Shown: in pieces, positions 36,734-46,150 of the stretch | How the letters are laid out: each line of letters begins with the position of its first letter | Numbering within the stretch: the stretch's first letter is position 1 | Origin: CAVQRC01 sp963715045 | Lineage (GTDB): Bacteria > Planctomycetota > Planctomycetia > Pirellulales > Lacipirellulaceae | NCBI GenBank assembly: GCA_963715045.1 | Contig: CAVQRC010000029.1 | Location: forward strand, 1-62,161 | Direction of reading: 5' to 3' | DNA: 62,161 nt | Notes under the pieces: generated by a model | What the model saw: the letters and a program-made list of their open reading frames with translations, nothing else | What the model was told of the DNA's origin: nothing | Database searches by the model: none | Made by a program: the position numbers and the translations under genes

Positions 36734-37816
36734 CTACTTCGATCGCTCATGCACGATTTCGAGGACAAGGCGGCGCTCGACCAGCTCGGCGGGAGTATCC
36801 GGACAGTAATCCAGCAGACTTGGCGGCCGTGTCGACACGTGTGCGTTCATCTTCGCGAATGCCGACGTGTGCCGTTCATCGGCGAACGGGGCCACGCCAG
36901 TCAACAGCTTGAACAGCGTGCATCCCAGCGAATAGATGTCTGCCCGCACATCGACATTCCGACAGTCGGTCACTTGCTCAGGCGCGATGAAATCAGCGGT
37001 CCCCATGGCCTGTCCCGTCGCGGTCATGTCAGGCCGGCTGACGTCATCCAGCTGAAATCGAGCCAGTCCCAAGTCGAGCAGTTTCACCGTGCCGTCCTGA
37101 GCAAGCATGATGTTCGACGGCTTGACGTCGCGATGCACAAAGCCCTGCAGGTTGGTGTAGTCGAGTGCGGCAGCAACGTGCCGAACGATCTCGCAGGCAT
37201 CCGCAACCGACAGCGGTCCTGTCCGGCGTACTAACTCACCGAGATCGAAGCCGTCGATGTACTCGGTCACGAGCACCGCGGTACCATCGATGTCACGCGC
37301 GTCGTAGGCGGTCACGATATTCGGATGACTGAGATTTCCAACGGCCTGCATCTCGATGTCAAAGCGGTCACGGATCCGCGGATCGCCCAGGCGATGATCG
37401 GCGAGAATCTTGATCGCGACCTGACGACCGAGCTTGGTGTGCGTGGCCAGGTAGACGTGCCCCATGCCGCCCCGGCCCAGCGGACGCACGATTTCGTAGT
37501 CGCCGATCTGCCGCGGCAGGTCTCTCAACGAATCGGTCGCAACCCCGTCGACGGCAGACGTGGCGAGCGCCCCCAGGGCCTTGACGACCGCGACCTGGCA
37601 CTCCGGTTCTGCGTCGTGATCAGAGACGGCGTGTGGATCGCGAAGCGAGGCGATCAGCGAGTCGTCGCCGTCGCTCACCGTGGCCACGGCATTCAGACAT
37701 GTCGTACACGTGTTGACGTGGGCAATGAGATCGTCGCTCTCTTCAGAGGAAAGCTGTCCCAGGCTGAGCGCTCGGAGTTGTCGTGAATCTGGACACATCG
37801 TGGCAGTCACCGTCAT
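36734..37816 (-). CDS. Ser/Thr protein kinase, C-terminally truncated
   Basis: A 360-aa protein. The N-terminus has an anti-sigma-like zinc finger, HVNTCTTCL. A Hanks-type kinase domain follows: GRGGMGHVYLATHTKLG, VAIKILADH, HRDVKPSNIML, DLGLARF (DLG instead of DFG), GTADFIAPEQ and DIYSLGCTLFKLLTG. It stops just after PELLDYCPDTPAELV-like sequence, inside the last helices, with an unrelated tail of about 12 residues; the usual sensor region and transmembrane part are absent. Start at ATG 37816. It is divergent from the ECF sigma factor at 37998, the typical planctomycete sigma/kinase pairing. The truncation could be a frameshift or deletion. Confidence 0.85.
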   Translation of the reverse strand: MTVTATMCPDSRQLRALSLGQLSSEESDDLIAHVNTCTTCLNAVATVSDGDDSLIASLRDPHAVSDHDAEPECQVAVVKALGALATSAVDGVATDSLRDLPRQIGDYEIVRPLGRGGMGHVYLATHTKLGRQVAIKILADHRLGDPRIRDRFDIEMQAVGNLSHPNIVTAYDARDIDGTAVLVTEYIDGFDLGELVRRTGPLSVADACEIVRHVAAALDYTNLQGFVHRDVKPSNIMLAQDGTVKLLDLGLARFQLDDVSRPDMTATGQAMGTADFIAPEQVTDCRNVDVRADIYSLGCTLFKLLTGVAPFADERHTSAFAKMNAHVSTRPPSLLDYCPDTPAELVERRLVLEIVHERSK

Positions 37817-37931
37817 GATTGGCTCGCGGCTTGAGTATATTCGTTCCGGGGGGCGGGGTGGCCCACGTACGATGAACGCCGCAGTCTGACATCTGTTTCG
37901 AGAAGAACGCCTTTCAAGACCCGGTCGCAAA

Positions 37932-37985
37932 TCTCCCACGGCCAGGAAACTGGGTAGTAAAGACACGCTTTGCCACGGCTTCGAA
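37932..37985 (+). repeat. 54-bp repeat upstream of the sigma factor
   Basis: CTCCCACGGCCAGGAAACTG, GTAAAGACACGCTTTGCCAC and GGCTTCGAAG are matched, with about three quarters identity, at 57544-57596. Both copies lie upstream of a plus-strand gene. It could be a regulatory site or another small mobile repeat. Confidence 0.5.
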
Positions 37986-37997
37986 GGGTCGCAGCGG

Positions 37998-38612
37998 ATG
38001 GAATCCGAGGAAAAACAGCCGATTCGGCCCGAACACCCCACGCTCTCGTCCGGGTTACTCAACGGCGTGCAGCAGCTGGATTCCGAGAGCTGGAGCCGCC
38101 TGGCCGCCACGTTCGGACCAATCGTCTACAGCTGGTGCCGAACGTCCGGGGTGCCCGCGGCCGATGCGGCGGACGTCGTCCAGGAAGTCTTTACGGCGGT
38201 GGCCCGCGGTATCCGCACCTTCGAACGTCGCAAACAAGAAGGGAGTTTTCGCTCCTGGCTCGCGACGATCACGCGAAACAAAGTTCGTGACCACTTTCGC
38301 CGCAGCGCGGAGGACGCCGGCGGGATCGGCGGGACCACGGCGTGGCAGATGTTGCAGGAACAACCAGAGCAGGAATTGGAGTCGAGCATCTGCCCCGAGA
38401 CCGCCCGCACCGCGATTCATCGACGCGTGCTGGAATCAGTCCGCAACGAATTCGAAGTGAAGACCTGGACTGCATTCTGGATGACGGCCGTGGATGGGAA
38501 GACCGCCGCCGAAGTCTCGCAGGAACTGGGGATCTCTCCGGCCAGCGTCTATCAGGCCAAGTCGCGGATCCTGCGGCGACTCAGGCAGCGACTGGCCGAG
38601 ACGCCCGAGTGA
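37998..38612 (+). CDS. ECF-type RNA polymerase sigma factor
   Basis: A 204-aa sigma-70 family ECF factor. Region 2 is visible as DAADVVQEVFTAVARGIRTF (about residues 54-73) followed by GSFRSWLATITRNKVRDHFR. Region 4 is the helix-turn-helix KTAAEVSQELGISPASVYQA with RILRRLRQRL. Divergent from a zinc-finger Ser/Thr kinase whose domain layout is typical of planctomycete ECF partners, so I expect phosphorylation-linked control. The frame is intact. Confidence 0.9.
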   Translation: MESEEKQPIRPEHPTLSSGLLNGVQQLDSESWSRLAATFGPIVYSWCRTSGVPAADAADVVQEVFTAVARGIRTFERRKQEGSFRSWLATITRNKVRDHFRRSAEDAGGIGGTTAWQMLQEQPEQELESSICPETARTAIHRRVLESVRNEFEVKTWTAFWMTAVDGKTAAEVSQELGISPASVYQAKSRILRRLRQRLAETPE

Positions 38613-38624
38613 TCGCGCGGCTCG

Positions 38625-39099
38625 TCACCGCACGAACTGGTCGACAAAATCTTCGCCGAATCCGACTGCTTCGAAGTGCTTGCGGCACATTTCGATTTTG
38701 GTGTGGACGTCGTCGTAACCGCACGGACTGGCCCTGTTCGTCGACGTAGATCAGGGCGCCTGAGACGTGGAACAGCGTGACCATCTCGCCCACGCCGTCA
38801 TCGGTCACGAGCGTGTGGACTTCTCCAGGCGGCTCGAATACGTAGCTGCCCGCCTCGGCCACCCAGTTGTGCTCGAGGTACCGCCATGCGCCACGGATCA
38901 CATACCCATGCACGGGGGCCGGGTGACGATGTCGGCTCAACACGCCCGACTTGCGCACGCGGAGCAGGTTGACCCACTCGCCATTGACGCGATTGAGGAG
39001 CAGCGGGCGGAACCACACGTTTTCCGCCTGCGGCACCCACAGCCGTTCGTCCCTGGGTTCGGCCTGGGCCACGAGGTCCGGCAGCATGTGACTGGTCAC
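38625..39099 (-). CDS. cupin, 2,4'-dihydroxyacetophenone dioxygenase-like (frameshifted near 38722)
   Basis: About 158 aa. The cupin motif 1 is visible as HRHPAPVHGYVIRGAWRYLE with its metal-binding His residues, followed by motif 2 PPGEVHTLV. The main frame degenerates after YVDEQGQ; the alternative frame continues GYDDVHTKIEMCRKHFEAVG and ends at TGA 38625. One extra base near 38722 explains this. The family opens aromatic or acts on small oxygenated substrates with Fe; the true substrate is unknown. It is convergent with the sigma factor, 12 bp apart. Confidence 0.82.
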
Positions 39100-39150
39100 G
39101 GCAGTTCTCCCGATTCAAGGATCCACAGGCGGCCGGAGGCCGGAGGCCGG

Positions 39151-39275
39151 AATGACTAAGGCCTAATGACGAATGACTAAGGAATCACCAATACCGAATG
39201 ACCAAACGTGACCCTGACTTGGGAATTAGTCATTGGGATTTCCTTAGACATTAGATCTTAGTCATTAGTCATTCT
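39151..39275. repeat. AATGACTAA-family inverted repeat, copy 3
   Basis: The most complete copy. The left arm AATGACTAAGGCCTAATGAC through GGAATCACCAAT is mirrored by a right arm (ATTGGGATTTCCTTAGACAT through AGTCATTAGTCATT), so the 125 bp could fold into one long hairpin with arms of about 42 bp. Confidence 0.8.
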
Positions 39276-39343
39276 CACCAACGCCTTCGTTTCGCGAATG
39301 GTTTTCGATAAGCTGCTGGTGATTCTACCCAGAGCGTCCAACC

Positions 39344-40396
39344 ATGAGCACGAAGATGGTCGAACGATCGCGATACCAGGCCGACCAGACTTACGATTGG
39401 AATTTCGACCACCCGCCACAGCCGGTTGAAATCGAAATCCCTGAATTCCCTGGGTCCTGGACGTTTTGCGGCCGGCCTGTCGGGTCTCCGCTGGGCGTGC
39501 CGGCCGGGCCGCTGCTCAACGGGGCGTGGTGTCTGTATTACGCGAGCCTCGGATTCGACGTGCTGACCTACAAAACGGTCCGTTCGGTCGAGCACCCGTG
39601 CTATCCCTTGCCGAATTTGCTGGCCGTGGATTGTGGACAGTTGTCCGGGACCGAGCAGGTCCTGCCGGTCGGGGATGCGATGCGGGGCAGTTGGGCCGTT
39701 TCTTTCGGGATGCCGTCAAAGGACCCCGGCGTGTGGCGCGAGGACGTCGCCAGGACTCGCGTGGCGTTGCCGCCGGAGAAGCTGCTGGTCGTCTCGGTCG
39801 TCGGGACGGTCCAGCCCGACTGGTCGCTGCGACAACTGGGCGACGACTACGCCCGCTGCGCGGCCTGGGCCGTCGAAGCCGGCGCCGACGCGATCGAAAC
39901 CAACTTTTCCTGCCCGAACGTGGCGACCTGCGATGGCCAGCTCTACGAACAGCCGGCGGACGCTGCGATTGTCGCTGAACAGGTCCGGGCCGCGATCGGC
40001 GATACGCCGTTTCTCGTCAAGGTCGGACACCTCCCGCATGCCGAGCACGCCGAGGCACTGATCGCGGTGCTCGCCCCGCTCGTCGACGGCCTGGCGATGA
40101 CCAACAGCGTGGCCACGAAAGTCGTCGGCGACGATGGGCAAGAGTTTTTCGATGGCCACCAACGGGGTATCTGCGGCGACGCAATTCGCACCGCGTCGCT
40201 CGCGCAGGTCCAGCTCTGCCGCGACATTGTCGACCGCACAAACGCGCAACTGGACATCGTTGGTGTCGGCGGCGCGTCCACGGACGAACATGTGCGGCAG
40301 TATCTGGATGCCGGCGCGACGGCCGTGCATCTCGCGACTGCGGCCATGGTCGACCCGGAAGTGGCGCTCAAGATCCGTGCAGCTTGGCAGGCGTGA
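39344..40396 (+). CDS. dihydroorotate dehydrogenase-like flavoprotein
   Basis: A 350-aa TIM-barrel FMN enzyme of the DHODH/PreA superfamily. Blocks: GSPLGVPAGPLLNGAW near residue 46, the conserved NFSCPNVATCDGQ near 186 where DHODH has its NxSxPN substrate loop, FLVKVGHLP near 222, GLAMTNS near 247 and the C-terminal phosphate-binding VGVGGASTDEHVRQYLDAGA. The usual catalytic Cys/Ser neighbourhood of class 1/2 DHODH is not fully conserved, so a pyrimidine role is not certain. It stands alone, without other pyrimidine genes. Confidence 0.85.
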   Translation: MSTKMVERSRYQADQTYDWNFDHPPQPVEIEIPEFPGSWTFCGRPVGSPLGVPAGPLLNGAWCLYYASLGFDVLTYKTVRSVEHPCYPLPNLLAVDCGQLSGTEQVLPVGDAMRGSWAVSFGMPSKDPGVWREDVARTRVALPPEKLLVVSVVGTVQPDWSLRQLGDDYARCAAWAVEAGADAIETNFSCPNVATCDGQLYEQPADAAIVAEQVRAAIGDTPFLVKVGHLPHAEHAEALIAVLAPLVDGLAMTNSVATKVVGDDGQEFFDGHQRGICGDAIRTASLAQVQLCRDIVDRTNAQLDIVGVGGASTDEHVRQYLDAGATAVHLATAAMVDPEVALKIRAAWQA

Positions 40397-40425
40397 ATGA
40401 TTTTACGGCACGCTCACTAGCATTT

Positions 40426-40502
40426 CAGAGCCGATCCCAAAACCGGCTTCAATTACCGAATTCCCCGGGCGTGGGACACGTGCAGTGAGGTTTTGGAGTA
40501 AG
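40426..40502 (-). repeat. 78-bp palindromic element, intergenic copy
   Basis: Full-length copy in reverse orientation, 30 bp after the DHODH-like stop. It carries GATCCCAAAACC at one end, CCTCACTGCACGTGTCCCAC in the middle and the inverted CCAAAACCTC at the other. The minus-strand frame encodes LLQNLTARVPRPGNSVIEAG, i.e. the same peptide type as the copies inside genes. Confidence 0.85.
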
Positions 40503-40594
40503 AACTCAGTTGGTAGCTGCTATTAGGTCGATTGCAGTCCGGATAGTCTAAGGGGGCGTTTGCGACCCAGATACCTACACGAAGGACTGATGAC

Positions 40595-40922
40595 ATGACG
40601 AAAGAGCAAACGGAAAGCATTCAAGTTGGCGGATTTGGTCCTAACCTAAAGACAAGCGGGACTTCACATGCGTGGGTGACGGGAAACGGTTTGTCTGAGG
40701 ACGACGAGGTGAAGATCGTCAAGGATGCGACTACATGGTGGGGTGGCAAACTGGACAAGGTAAACAGTGCCGGCACAAGTGCGGCGTGCCAAGGTGAAGT
40801 TCAAGGGGACGAATCAGGAATTCGGCGGAGATTTGATCAGTGTGTCGATCACGATCACGCGGTCCACACTCAGTTCGAACACGTTTTTGGACAAAGCGGT
40901 CCGAAACGGTCCAGAGCAGTAA
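40595..40922 (+). CDS. small hypothetical protein (frameshifted near 40785)
   Basis: About 109 aa. The first frame gives MTKEQTESIQVGGFGPNLK and WVTGNGLSEDDEVKIVKD; after about 40785 it loses protein character, while the next frame continues RRAKVKFKGTNQEFGGDLIS and ends NGPEQ at TAA 40922. One extra base joins them. It has a beta-rich composition with Gly/Thr/Ser. There is no signal peptide and no family I recognise. It is convergent with the large Ser/Thr kinase gene at 41022. Confidence 0.6.
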
Positions 40923-41021
40923 CACGGGTAATCCGGTCGGTGCGAAGATCTCGCTGCGGAGATCATGAGAAGTGCGAAGTCGCGACAGCCGCCGTCTCCG
41001 AAAGACGTGGCGAAAGTCGCG

Positions 41022-43767
41022 TCAATTACCCATGCTAACTTCGGAGTACCGCGTTTGGATCTCGCTTAATCGGGCTGCGAACAGCACATTGGCAGGACTT
41101 CCGACGACGGCCTTTCGCTGCCAGCTGAGCGCTTCCTGAAGTGTGACTGACGCATCGACCAGTTTCTCTTGGTCGATCTCCAGTTTGGCAATTGCGTGCA
41201 ACGTATCAGCAAGTGCCTCAAAATTCTCCGGAATCGCGTGTTCCGCTGCCAACAATTCGAGCACATCTCGTGATTCGTCGAGGCCCGCCATGGCCTGATC
41301 GGTCTTGTCACGTTGATGCTCCAGAATTCCGCGGACCCGTAATGCCTCGCCAAGGTAATATCGGAAGCCTGGTGCGTCGGAGGCCTCCTCAAGGGCCTTC
41401 CAGATCTCGATCGAGTTCTCGATTTGCCGGAATGCGACGTCGTAGTTGCCGGATGCGACGTACGCCAAGGCGGAGTAATTCAACAGCCTGGCCAAAGGGT
41501 AGTACAAGTTGCCGGCCGTATCGGGCGTCTCGTCGATGAACCGTTCCGCGAGAGCCATCCCGGCGTCAAGCGTGTCGCGAGCGACGTGAGATTGATTGGC
41601 GAGCTGAAGGACTTGTCCCCGCCGCGCGATCGCCAACAGCCATACGGGGCGATGATCCGCAAAGATTCTCTGTTGATCGTCATTGGCATTGCTGAACAGA
41701 TCCTTGTACGCGTTGATACAGCGTTCCGCAGCAGACAGGGCCAGCACTTCGTGTCCCAGATCGAGTTCGAGGCCAATGCGTTCCAAGTCGAGGGGAGCGG
41801 TGAGGAGGGTCCTGTCAGGATCATCCGAATCAGATACCGGCAACTTCGATAGCAACTCCCGGGCGTGTTTCGCTGCGAGTTCCGCCGCGACGAGGTCACC
41901 CACCGCTTTGTTCAACGTGACTCCTTCCCGCCAGATCTCGATCATGGTTTTGGAGAATTGTGGGTCGTCCGGTGAATCGCGAAGGTGGTTTTCCGTCGCT
42001 ATCGCCGCCTCCTTCCAGATTGTCATTGCGGCGTCGTACTTTCCGATGAACCGCTTCACATTACTCGTCATGATCGCAACTTCCACAAACTGGTGACGGA
42101 GTTCCCGATCCAGCGGGTACTCTTGGTGCAGTCCGCGGATGACCGCGTAGCAGTTGTCCATCACGCGCTCTCGCAATCCGCCCTGCCCCTTCAGCTGCGA
42201 GAGTCCCCGCTCGGCGATCTCGACGACCTTGATCGCCATCGCCCTGGCGATCGCGAAATTCCGGGCGGCCTCGCGGGTCCTGGCATCCGCGAGTTCCCTC
42301 GCAGAAACCGCCTGGTCACGCTGCCGGGCGGCTTCGGCCTCGCTGGCCCGGGCAGCCGCTTCGGATCGGCTGAGGTTCCAGGCCATTACGCTGAGGGCCA
42401 CGGAGCTGCCGATCAGCAGCAGCAGGAAGGCGACCGCGGCGGCGAAGCGGCCGCGGTGTTTGCGGACGAGTTTCTGCAGGCGGTAGGTCGCTGAGGGAGG
42501 ACGGGCCGTCGACCGGATCGTTGTCGAGAAATCGCTGCAGGTCGTCGGCCAGCGCGGCAGCCGACGCGTACCGCCGAGCGCGATCCTTTTCGAGGGCCTT
42601 CATGACGATCCAGTCGAGGTCGCCCTGTAGCATCTTCTGCAGTTTCAGCGGCTCGATCCGCCGCTCCTGGGAGATGCCCGGCATGGCGTCCCCCGACGCG
42701 GTCAGCCGCTGGCTCGGTCGCGGCGGTTCCTGGTCCCGGATCAGGTGCAACAGGGCGAGCACATCGAGGCTCTCGATCGTCGTGCGGTCGATCGGCGTCG
42801 AGCCGGTCAACAGTTCGTACAGCAGGATGCCGAGACTGTAGATGTCGGTGCGGGCATCGACGCTCAAGTTGTCGAGTTCAGCCTGCTCGGGACTCATGTA
42901 ATTGAGCGTGCCCACGACTTTGCCAAACTCCGTGTACAGCGTCTTATCGGTCAGCCGCACCTGAAGTGCCTTGGCGAGACCGAAGTCGATCACCTTGGGA
43001 ACGGGTTTTCCGTCAGTGAGCGCGACGAGGATGTTGGTGGGCTTGATATCGCGGTGGATGACCCCTTTCTGATGTGCGTGCTGGATCGCCTGGCAGATCG
43101 GGATCACGAGCTCGAGTCGCTCGCGGGGAGTGAGCCGATTGCGGTTGCAATACTCGGTGAGCGGAATACCGCGAACCAGTTCCATCGCAAAGTAGGGCCG
43201 CCCGTCGGACGTTTCGCCCGCGTCGAGAACCTTGGCAATGTTCGGGTGGTCCATCATCGAGAGTGCTTGCCGCTCGGCCTCGAAGCGGGCAATCGCATGT
43301 CGCGAGATCAGTTCTGGATGGATCAGCTTGATCGCCACCCGGCGGGTGACCGGCCGCAACTGGTCGGCCATCCAGACCTCCCCCATCCCGCCCTTGCCAA
43401 TCTGCTGCAACAGCTTGTACGGACCGACCTGGTGGTGCCCATCGACCCTGGGTGCCGCATCCTCCGTTATCGGGAAGTTCTCAGCGGCAGCAAAGATCAA
43501 GTCGAGCTGACCCACATAATGCGGAAATCGAGCGTAGTACTCTGCCGCCGCCGGCGGATCCTCGTGCCCGAGGTACTCCAATTCGAGCCGAACCAGGTGC
43601 CAGAACAGAGCGGGACGCAAGTGCTCGTCGATTCTTTCGACGAATGACTCGATACGGGGAGGACCGTTGTGCTCCCGGATCTGCTCTTCAAATCGACTGC
43701 AGTGGCGATCGATGAGGAGTTGCTCCGCAGTCGACAACTTCGACTCATCGGGACCTTGGCCTGTCAC
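41022..43767 (-). CDS. Ser/Thr protein kinase with TPR-like sensor region (frameshifted near 42510)
   Basis: About 915 aa. A 110-residue N-terminal region precedes the kinase domain: GKGGMGEVWMADQLRPVTRR, VAIKLIHPEL, HRDIKPTNILV, DFGLAKALQ, YMSPEQAELD and DIYSLGILLYELLTG. After RRYASAAALADDLQRFLDND the frame shifts; the next frame has a transmembrane helix (FAAAVAFLLLLIGSSVALSV), a coiled-coil (SRSEAAARASEAEAARQRDQ) and about 400 residues of TPR-like helical repeats. This is the standard planctomycete layout: cytoplasmic kinase, one membrane pass, periplasmic TPR. One extra base near 42510 explains the break. Confidence 0.9.
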
Positions 43768-43999
43768 TGTGAAGTCCTCCGAGTGATTTCATCAGCGTAC
43801 GGAGTTATCCGCCGCGGACGGAGAACAAAGTTTCCGACCCCGGGGGAACCGATATTCCGCGTCGAGTAGAGAGGCCGTACCAGCACGTGTCCATACCTGA
43901 CCTGCAGGGTATGGAAGATGTGAGGCGGCAGTCAATTTCGGGACGCGGCAGAGAGTTCCGCGGATTGCCCGGGAGGAGAGAATCGCCCGGCGGAAAAGG

Positions 44000-44240
44000 T
44001 TACGCGGCCTTGATCTTCTTGGGCTTGCAGAGCTTCTTTTTCTTCTTGGCGACAACTCCGCAGGACGCGCAGCGGAATTGACCCGTTTCGGGATTCTCGG
44101 CTACACGGGTGCGTTTCTTCTTCAGGCACATCGGGGCAGAAGCACCAGCGAAAAGGGTGGGGATTCGAGCAAAGCGGGCAGGTGAGACTCGGTCTCAATA
44201 TGCCGGATTCTATCCTCAACTCGGGCGAGGTCAACCTCAT
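44000..44240 (-). CDS. small Lys-rich zinc-ribbon protein (frameshifted near 44132)
   Basis: A gene of about 80 codons not visible as one ORF. The upstream frame gives LTCPLCSNPHPFRWCFCP; one base further the frame is MCLKKKRTRVAENPETGQFR, then CASCG and a poly-Lys tail ending KPKKIKAA with TAA at 44000. Joined, this reads CPLC...CFCPMC...CASCG...LC, i.e. two zinc-knuckle-like Cys clusters. Start is uncertain: ATG at 44240 for the whole, or ATG at 44131 for the short 43-aa C-terminal form. Composition resembles small ribosome- or nucleic-acid-associated proteins. Family unknown. Confidence 0.55.
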
Positions 44241-44428
44241 CGTTCCGGGCTGCAGGGGGATTTCCGACTCTCGCCATCACCCGGCCAGCAGATCACCACA
44301 GCCGGTAAGACCGCTCCTTTCGAGGACCAGCTCTCTGGACCGGCTGCCTTACAATGTGCAGAATCCGTCGCGGATCCGTTGTGGACTCCGCACCACCAGC
44401 AGCCCGGTACACGCAGGCGATCACTGAC

Positions 44429-46066
44429 ATGCTTGTTGAGAGACTCTCACGCCCTCTGCCCATCGACGTCCGGTCCGTCCTCCTCCCCGTGCTCGCGGCT
44501 CTGTGGTTCGGTTCCGTCACCGTGGACACAAGCGGACAGGAGCCGGCCAAGGTGGCCACCGGTCGCGTGTTCATCGATACCAACGCCAACCAGAAATTCG
44601 ACGAAGGCGAGCAACCGCTCCCGGGGGTCCGCGTCAGCAACGGTCGCGACATTACCGCTACCGACGGAGCCGGCGAGTACCGACTCGAGGTCGACGACGA
44701 CACGATTCTATTTGTGCTCAAACCCCGCGGCTATCGGACGCCGCTCGATGAGCACAACCTGCCCCGGTTCTATTACATTCACAAACCCCACGGCTCCCGG
44801 CCTTCCCGCTTCCCAGGCGTGGCTCCGACCGGCCCGCTGCCCAAACACGTTGACTTTCCCCTCTATCCCCAGCAGGAGCCGCAACAGTTTCGTGCAATCC
44901 TGTTTGGCGATCCGCAGCCACGCGATCAGAAAGAGGTCGATTACATCGCCCACGATGTGGTCGAGCAGGTGATTGGGACCGACGCTTCGTTCGGGGTGAC
45001 GCTGGGCGACATCGCCTTCGACGATCTCAGCACGTTCGAACCGCTCAATCGGGTCGTCGCGCTGATCGGAATCCCCTGGTACAACGTGATCGGAAATCAC
45101 GATCTGAATCTGGATGCGACGACCGACCACGAGAGTGATGAGACGTTCGAACGGGTCTACGGTCCTGCTTACTACGCATTCGATTATGGGCAGGTGCATT
45201 TTCTCGTGCTCGACGATGTGGAGTGGGCCGTTCCGGCGGAGGACGGTTCGCTGACCTATCGCGGCGGACTCAACGAGCAACAAATTGCCTTCATCAAGAA
45301 TGATCTGGCCGCGATCCCGGAGGATCAGTTGGTCGTGCTGTTGATGCATATTCCCCTGCACAACATCGACAATCGCCAGGAGCTGTATCGGCTGATCGAG
45401 AAGCGACCGTTCTGCATGTCGGTTTCCGCGCACCGTCATTTCCACCAGCATCTGTTCATCGACCAGGAAGATGGCTGGCAGGGCCCCGCCCCGCACCATC
45501 ACGTGATCAACGTGACCGTCTCGGGAAGCTGGTGGTCGGGCGCGCCCGACGAGCGGGGAATTCCGCATACGTTGATGGCGGGAGGAGCACCCAACGGTTA
45601 CAGCATTCTCAGCTTCGATGGCAATCAGTACACGCTCGACTTTCGCGCGGCGTCGTCATCGCCCGACGAGCAGTTGCGGGTCACGCTTGCCGAGCAGGTG
45701 TCGGTGAGTGAGCTGGAGCAGACACCGATCTACGTGAACGTGTTTAACGGCTCCGAACGATCTCGAGTCGAGTACCGGATCGGCGACAGTCAACCCTGGC
45801 GAAGCCTGGAACAAGTCGAGGAATTCGATCCGACATTCGTGGCCGTGCGGGAAGCGGAAGCGGCGGTCGGCACCAAGGCCTGGCGGGAGTTGACGTCGCC
45901 GAAGATTTCCCATCACCTCTATCGCGGGGCACTGCCGCCGGACCTGGCTCCGGGCACGCATGCCGTGACCGTGCGAACCGTCGACATGCACGGCCGGCGA
46001 TTCGAGTGCTTCCGCGTGCTGCGGGTCGCGGCACCGGTGGCCGCGGCAGCGTCCGCCGCGCGGTAG
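44429..46066 (+). CDS. calcineurin-like phosphoesterase, MetallophosN/C type
   Basis: A 545-aa exported protein. ATG 44429 leads to a signal-like helix (VLLPVLAALWFGSVTV). A SdrD-B/MetallophosN domain follows (VFIDTNANQKFDEGEQPLPG). The catalytic metallophosphatase domain shows FGDPQ, LGDIAFDD, NVIGNHDLNLD, LMHIPLHN and AHRHFH, i.e. the full di-metal ligand set. A C-terminal MetallophosC beta domain ends near residue 530. Family members hydrolyse phosphodiesters or phosphomonoesters outside the cell; the substrate is unknown. The gene is intact. Confidence 0.9.
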   Translation: MLVERLSRPLPIDVRSVLLPVLAALWFGSVTVDTSGQEPAKVATGRVFIDTNANQKFDEGEQPLPGVRVSNGRDITATDGAGEYRLEVDDDTILFVLKPRGYRTPLDEHNLPRFYYIHKPHGSRPSRFPGVAPTGPLPKHVDFPLYPQQEPQQFRAILFGDPQPRDQKEVDYIAHDVVEQVIGTDASFGVTLGDIAFDDLSTFEPLNRVVALIGIPWYNVIGNHDLNLDATTDHESDETFERVYGPAYYAFDYGQVHFLVLDDVEWAVPAEDGSLTYRGGLNEQQIAFIKNDLAAIPEDQLVVLLMHIPLHNIDNRQELYRLIEKRPFCMSVSAHRHFHQHLFIDQEDGWQGPAPHHHVINVTVSGSWWSGAPDERGIPHTLMAGGAPNGYSILSFDGNQYTLDFRAASSSPDEQLRVTLAEQVSVSELEQTPIYVNVFNGSERSRVEYRIGDSQPWRSLEQVEEFDPTFVAVREAEAAVGTKAWRELTSPKISHHLYRGALPPDLAPGTHAVTVRTVDMHGRRFECFRVLRVAAPVAAAASAAR

Positions 46067-46150
46067 GGTGGTCGGGTGGCCTGCGGTGAAGGTAAACTCG
46101 TCCTCCAGACTATCGGTGCGGCCTGGCAGCGTGAGGAGGAATAACCGAAG

